From positions 1 through 7,647 of the forward strand of contig JAKSUD010000042.1 of the NCBI GenBank assembly GCA_024409185.1: DNA of 7,647 bases, written 5' to 3'. Of the stretch, positions 5,674 through 7,647 are shown piece after piece. The notes below the pieces were generated by a model. The model searched no databases. It was not told the DNA's origin and saw only the letters and a program-made list of their open reading frames with translations. Both the position numbers and the translations under genes were made by a program. Source of the stretch: an archaeon (GTDB lineage: Archaea > Methanobacteriota > Methanobacteria > Methanobacteriales > Methanobacteriaceae). The first letter of the stretch is position 1, and each line of letters opens with the position of its first letter.

Positions 5674-6924
5674 TTAGAAAAAATCTAAATTATAAACTTT
5701 AGATTTTCCATCACCTCTAAATAGCATGTTAGAAATTGCTAAACTATACATAGTAGAATTCTTTTCAAAACCTAATAATTGTTCTTTCTTAAACTCCTCT
5801 TTTTTCTTATTTCTTAAATCAACTCCATCGCCAGAGTGATCAATAATATCATTAATTTTATTCATTCCTGCAATTAAAAAAGACCCAGTACCACAACAAG
5901 GATCAAAAATAACATCTTTAGGACTTAAATCTAATAGTTCCACTAAGGAAGTAAATAAAGAAGTAATATGTTGAGGTGTTAAAACAATCCCTTTTTTAAC
6001 ATCTGTGATTCCAGCATATCTTAAAAATTCAGAATAAAATTTACCAATAATATCATAATTATTTTTCTTTTTAAATAAAGGAATTACATTATCTTTAAGT
6101 TCATCTAGGATTTCTCTTAAAATATTTTTATTACGCAAATCTAAATCAGTTTTTAAAAAACTTAATTGATTAATTAAAATATCTATTTTTTCAGATTCAA
6201 CCTGTTCCTCTTTTAAAATTTTTTTAACAGTTCTAGGTATATTATCACAAATAGTATCTGGGTTCGAAGATTTATAATTCCTTCTAAAATCATTTGATTC
6301 TCTATCTAATAAAGAAATTAATAATGCACTTAATAGTATTGATCTATTACTAGTTTCTGTAGATCTTAATTTTTCATTGATTTTTTTAGAAGATTTAGAT
6401 ATTTTTGAAGTAATTTCTTCTAAATCTAAATTATTAAAGAAAGAAAGATAATCCTCTTCATTTAAAAATATATGATTATTCATATCAATGATTTGATTAT
6501 CTTGAATATAAAAAGTATCCATACGCTTATTATATTTATCACGGATATCTCCAGAAAAAGCCAATCCTAAAATTTTCCAATCAGCTAAATGTACAGTACT
6601 TTCATCCAAATTTTCTTCTAAAAAAAATGACAAATAATGTTTAATACCATCAACAGCATATTTTATAGGATTATCCTCCTTATATTCATTAGATTGATGA
6701 TCTTTAACATCATATTTATTTTCAAGTAAAATTAAAAACTTTTCATTTTCATTACAATAAATTAAGTCTGGTTCTCCACGTTCGCCAGTACCTCTTTTAC
6801 TTGATTTATCTAAAACTTTTTGAACATAAGGATTAGAATTACATTTTTTTGTTTCCCATCGGTTAGAATATTCACATTTATTAGTTAAAAAATAAAATAA
6901 TTCTAACTCATTTTCATTTGCCAT
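5674..6924 (-). CDS. Type IIG/IIB-like restriction-modification protein, N-terminal nuclease plus methylase start (frame-split part 1)
   Basis: The 416-residue frame begins with a probable nuclease domain: GEPDLIY (50-56) and LLENKYD (66-72) give Asp53, Glu68 and Lys70, a PD-(D/E)xK pattern (D-x14-ExK). A long helical linker (about 170-300) follows. Next come the methyltransferase motifs TPQHI (316-320) and DPCCGTGSFL (341-350), the SAM-binding motif I of N6-adenine methylases. The frame ends at LDFF just before the catalytic NPPY, which lies in the next frame (4992-5648). Joined, the protein would be about 643 residues, close to BcgI subunit A (about 637, from memory), and it is followed by a lone specificity subunit as in BcgI. 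The ATG at 6924 has a strong AGGAG 7 bases upstream. As the sequence stands, the protein would lack NPPY, so methylation should be lost unless the frame is restored. The nuclease assignment is inferred from the motif alone. Confidence 0.8.
   Translation of the reverse strand: MANENELELFYFLTNKCEYSNRWETKKCNSNPYVQKVLDKSSKRGTGERGEPDLIYCNENEKFLILLENKYDVKDHQSNEYKEDNPIKYAVDGIKHYLSFFLEENLDESTVHLADWKILGLAFSGDIRDKYNKRMDTFYIQDNQIIDMNNHIFLNEEDYLSFFNNLDLEEITSKISKSSKKINEKLRSTETSNRSILLSALLISLLDRESNDFRRNYKSSNPDTICDNIPRTVKKILKEEQVESEKIDILINQLSFLKTDLDLRNKNILREILDELKDNVIPLFKKKNNYDIIGKFYSEFLRYAGITDVKKGIVLTPQHITSLFTSLVELLDLSPKDVIFDPCCGTGSFLIAGMNKINDIIDHSGDGVDLRNKKKEEFKKEQLLGFEKNSTMYSLAISNMLFRGDGKSKVYNLDFF
5677..5685 (-). 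other. Frameshift site (T6 run) in the restriction-modification gene
   Basis: On the minus strand GATTTTTTC (5686-5678 region) is read GAT TTT TTC TAA in the upstream frame. The downstream frame becomes open only after a TAG immediately before it. The two frames therefore share only about ten bases, which pins the lesion to the T6 run (A6 at 5678-5683 on the plus strand). With five Ts it reads GAT TTT TCT AAA GAA, giving DFSKE and continuing to NPPY. It may be a mutation, a phase-variable tract, slippage or a base-call error. Confidence 0.7.
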
Positions 6925-6931
6925 AAAAACA

Positions 6932-6936
6932 CTCCT
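6932..6936 (-). promoter_or_regulatory. Ribosome binding site of the restriction-modification gene
   Basis: AGGAG on the minus strand (6936-6932), 7 bases before the ATG at 6924, is among the best Shine-Dalgarno elements in the window. It fixes the start of the nuclease-methylase gene. Confidence 0.75.
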
Positions 6937-7009
6937 AAATAAATATAAATAAAAACAATAATATAAATTTTTCTTAAAATTATATTGGATAAATAAATAT
7001 AAATAAAAA
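6936..7009. repeat. Perfect 20-base direct repeat upstream of the restriction-modification gene
   Basis: TAAATAAATATAAATAAAAA occurs at 6936-6955 and again at 6990-7009, 54 bases apart. Each copy reads on the minus strand as a T-rich stretch with an internal TTTATATTT. They bracket the TATA-like box at 6960-6967. They could be duplicated promoter or operator DNA, or a low-complexity coincidence. Confidence 0.5.
6960..6967 (-). promoter_or_regulatory. TATA-like box of the restriction-modification operon
   Basis: On the minus strand TTTATATT (6967-6960), preceded by an A-rich stretch that could serve as the TFB recognition element, fits an archaeal promoter. A start about 25 bases downstream would fall near 6937, just ahead of the AGGAG element, giving a leader of roughly 12 bases. 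Confidence 0.45.
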
Positions 7010-7039
7010 GTTAAAGAGCATTAGAAAAGTAATAATATT

Positions 7040-7104
7040 AAAAAAATAAAAAGTAATACTAAAATTTAAAAAATAAAATAGAAAGAAAAATTAGTAATAG
7101 ATAA
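7040..7104 (-). terminator. T-rich tail after the marker-17 gene
   Basis: Directly after the stop codon at 7107-7105 the minus strand carries several T5-T7 runs in about 65 bases, enough for archaeal oligo-T termination. An imperfect stem (TACTAATTT against AAATTTTAGTA) can be drawn but has a bulge. This would separate the restriction-modification operon from the gene upstream of it. Confidence 0.45.
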
Positions 7105-7647
7105 TTAATAAACAATTACTTTATCTAATTCTTCCATATATCCATAAGCTTTTTCAACCCATTCATCTTTAATAAGTTCATCAGTAGCTACAACAGCCAC
7201 AATATCTCCACGAGAAATATCTTTCATGATTTTAAAACCTTCAGGAACAATTCTAAAGATTGCATCATAAACTCTTCTTTTAAGATTTTTATAAGGGTCA
7301 TCTACAACATAATCAGCTACATCTTGATTTCCATCTAATTTAATTACATAACGACTTGGTTGGTGAACATTTTCACGTCCTTTTTCCATCCAAAGTTTTT
7401 TAAGAATATTTGGTAAAAAGTTTTCGTTATTAATTAAAACAGTTGTTTTATCCTCTACATTATCATAACTAACTTTAGCTACTTCTTTTAATGTAATATG
7501 TTGAGAAGTTTTTCTCATTTTAATAGCTATTATAAAAACAACTTCATCAGGATTAACATACGCTCTCATATCTGCAATAGAAGGTGGTAAAACCAAGTCT
7601 TGAAAGATTTGTCTAATAATCATATCATAAACTTTAGCCCCATCAGG
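7105..7647 (-). CDS. Methanogenesis marker protein 17 (5' end beyond the window)
   Basis: I recognise this from memory as the methanogenesis marker 17 family, found in methanogens and linked to activation of methyl-coenzyme M reductase. Supporting stretches are DLVLPPSIADMRAYVNPDEVVFIIAI near the start, a central KLWMEKGRENVHQPSRYVI, then KNLKRRVYDAIFRIVPEGF and a closing DELIKDEWVEKAYGYMEEL. It has no signal peptide, membrane segment or metal-binding motif, so it is probably a soluble protein. An ATG at 7623 is possible. However, the frame stays open to the window edge with PDGAKVYD before it, which matches the GA-x-Y start usual in this family, so the true start lies outside. At least 180 residues are visible, near the expected full length (about 190). 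It reads in the same direction as the restriction-modification genes but has its own T-rich terminator. Confidence 0.75.
   Translation of the reverse strand, partial: PDGAKVYDMIIRQIFQDLVLPPSIADMRAYVNPDEVVFIIAIKMRKTSQHITLKEVAKVSYDNVEDKTTVLINNENFLPNILKKLWMEKGRENVHQPSRYVIKLDGNQDVADYVVDDPYKNLKRRVYDAIFRIVPEGFKIMKDISRGDIVAVVATDELIKDEWVEKAYGYMEELDKVIVY

Noticed and set aside
6936..7104. CRISPR-like array or small RNA gene in the repeat-containing spacer
   Set aside because: Only two repeat copies, both low-complexity A/T, with no regular spacers and no stable GC-containing structure.

Overview
The window looks like a chromosomal segment of a methanogenic archaeon, most likely a Methanobrevibacter-like member of the Methanobacteriales. 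The DNA is extremely AT-rich, with A/T-run spacers and TATA-like boxes upstream of genes. The gene content is archaeal and methanogen-typical: an archaeal Trm5 tRNA methyltransferase, MTR-1-P isomerase, a short archaeal-type NifB, and a protein I recognise from memory as methanogenesis marker 17. Genus level is an inference from composition and gene set.

Layout: (1) 117-1203, plus strand, the tRNA(m1G37) methyltransferase trm5, split into a D1-domain frame (120-395) and a D2-D3 catalytic frame (379-1203) offset by +1. (2) 1246-2205, minus, mtnA, convergent with trm5 and ending in a hairpin plus T-tract terminator. (3) 2361-2819, minus, a small membrane-anchored surface protein rich in N-glycosylation sequons. 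(4) 2887-3780, minus, nifB with no other nif gene in the window. (5) 3980-6924, minus, a restriction-modification cassette. It encodes one polypeptide with an N-terminal PD-(D/E)xK nuclease motif and an N6-adenine methyltransferase, broken by a frameshift in a T6 run, followed one base later by a two-TRD specificity subunit. The architecture and sizes resemble BcgI-type (type IIB/IIG) systems. (6) 7105 to the window edge, minus, the marker-17 gene, missing its 5' end. No stretch over 300 bases lacks a gene, and I saw no tRNA, rRNA, CRISPR array or insertion sequence.

The most interesting point is the trm5 break. The two frames are joined at a CCC-TCG-CAG context. This holds the only in-frame CCC codon I could find in the window, and a +1 slip of tRNA-Pro from CCC to CCT restores a full 360-residue Trm5. 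Trm5 makes m1G37, the modification that suppresses +1 slippage of tRNA-Pro at CCC codons. A genuine frameshift here could therefore act as negative feedback: low m1G37, more slippage, more Trm5. The competing explanation is a one-base sequencing or assembly error. It has to be taken seriously because the methylase gene in the same window also carries a one-base excess in a homopolymer.

The core genes (tRNA modification, MTA/deoxyadenosine salvage, cofactor assembly, methanogenesis-linked protein) do not form one pathway. The restriction-modification cassette sits between core genes and looks like an accessory insertion with its own promoter region.
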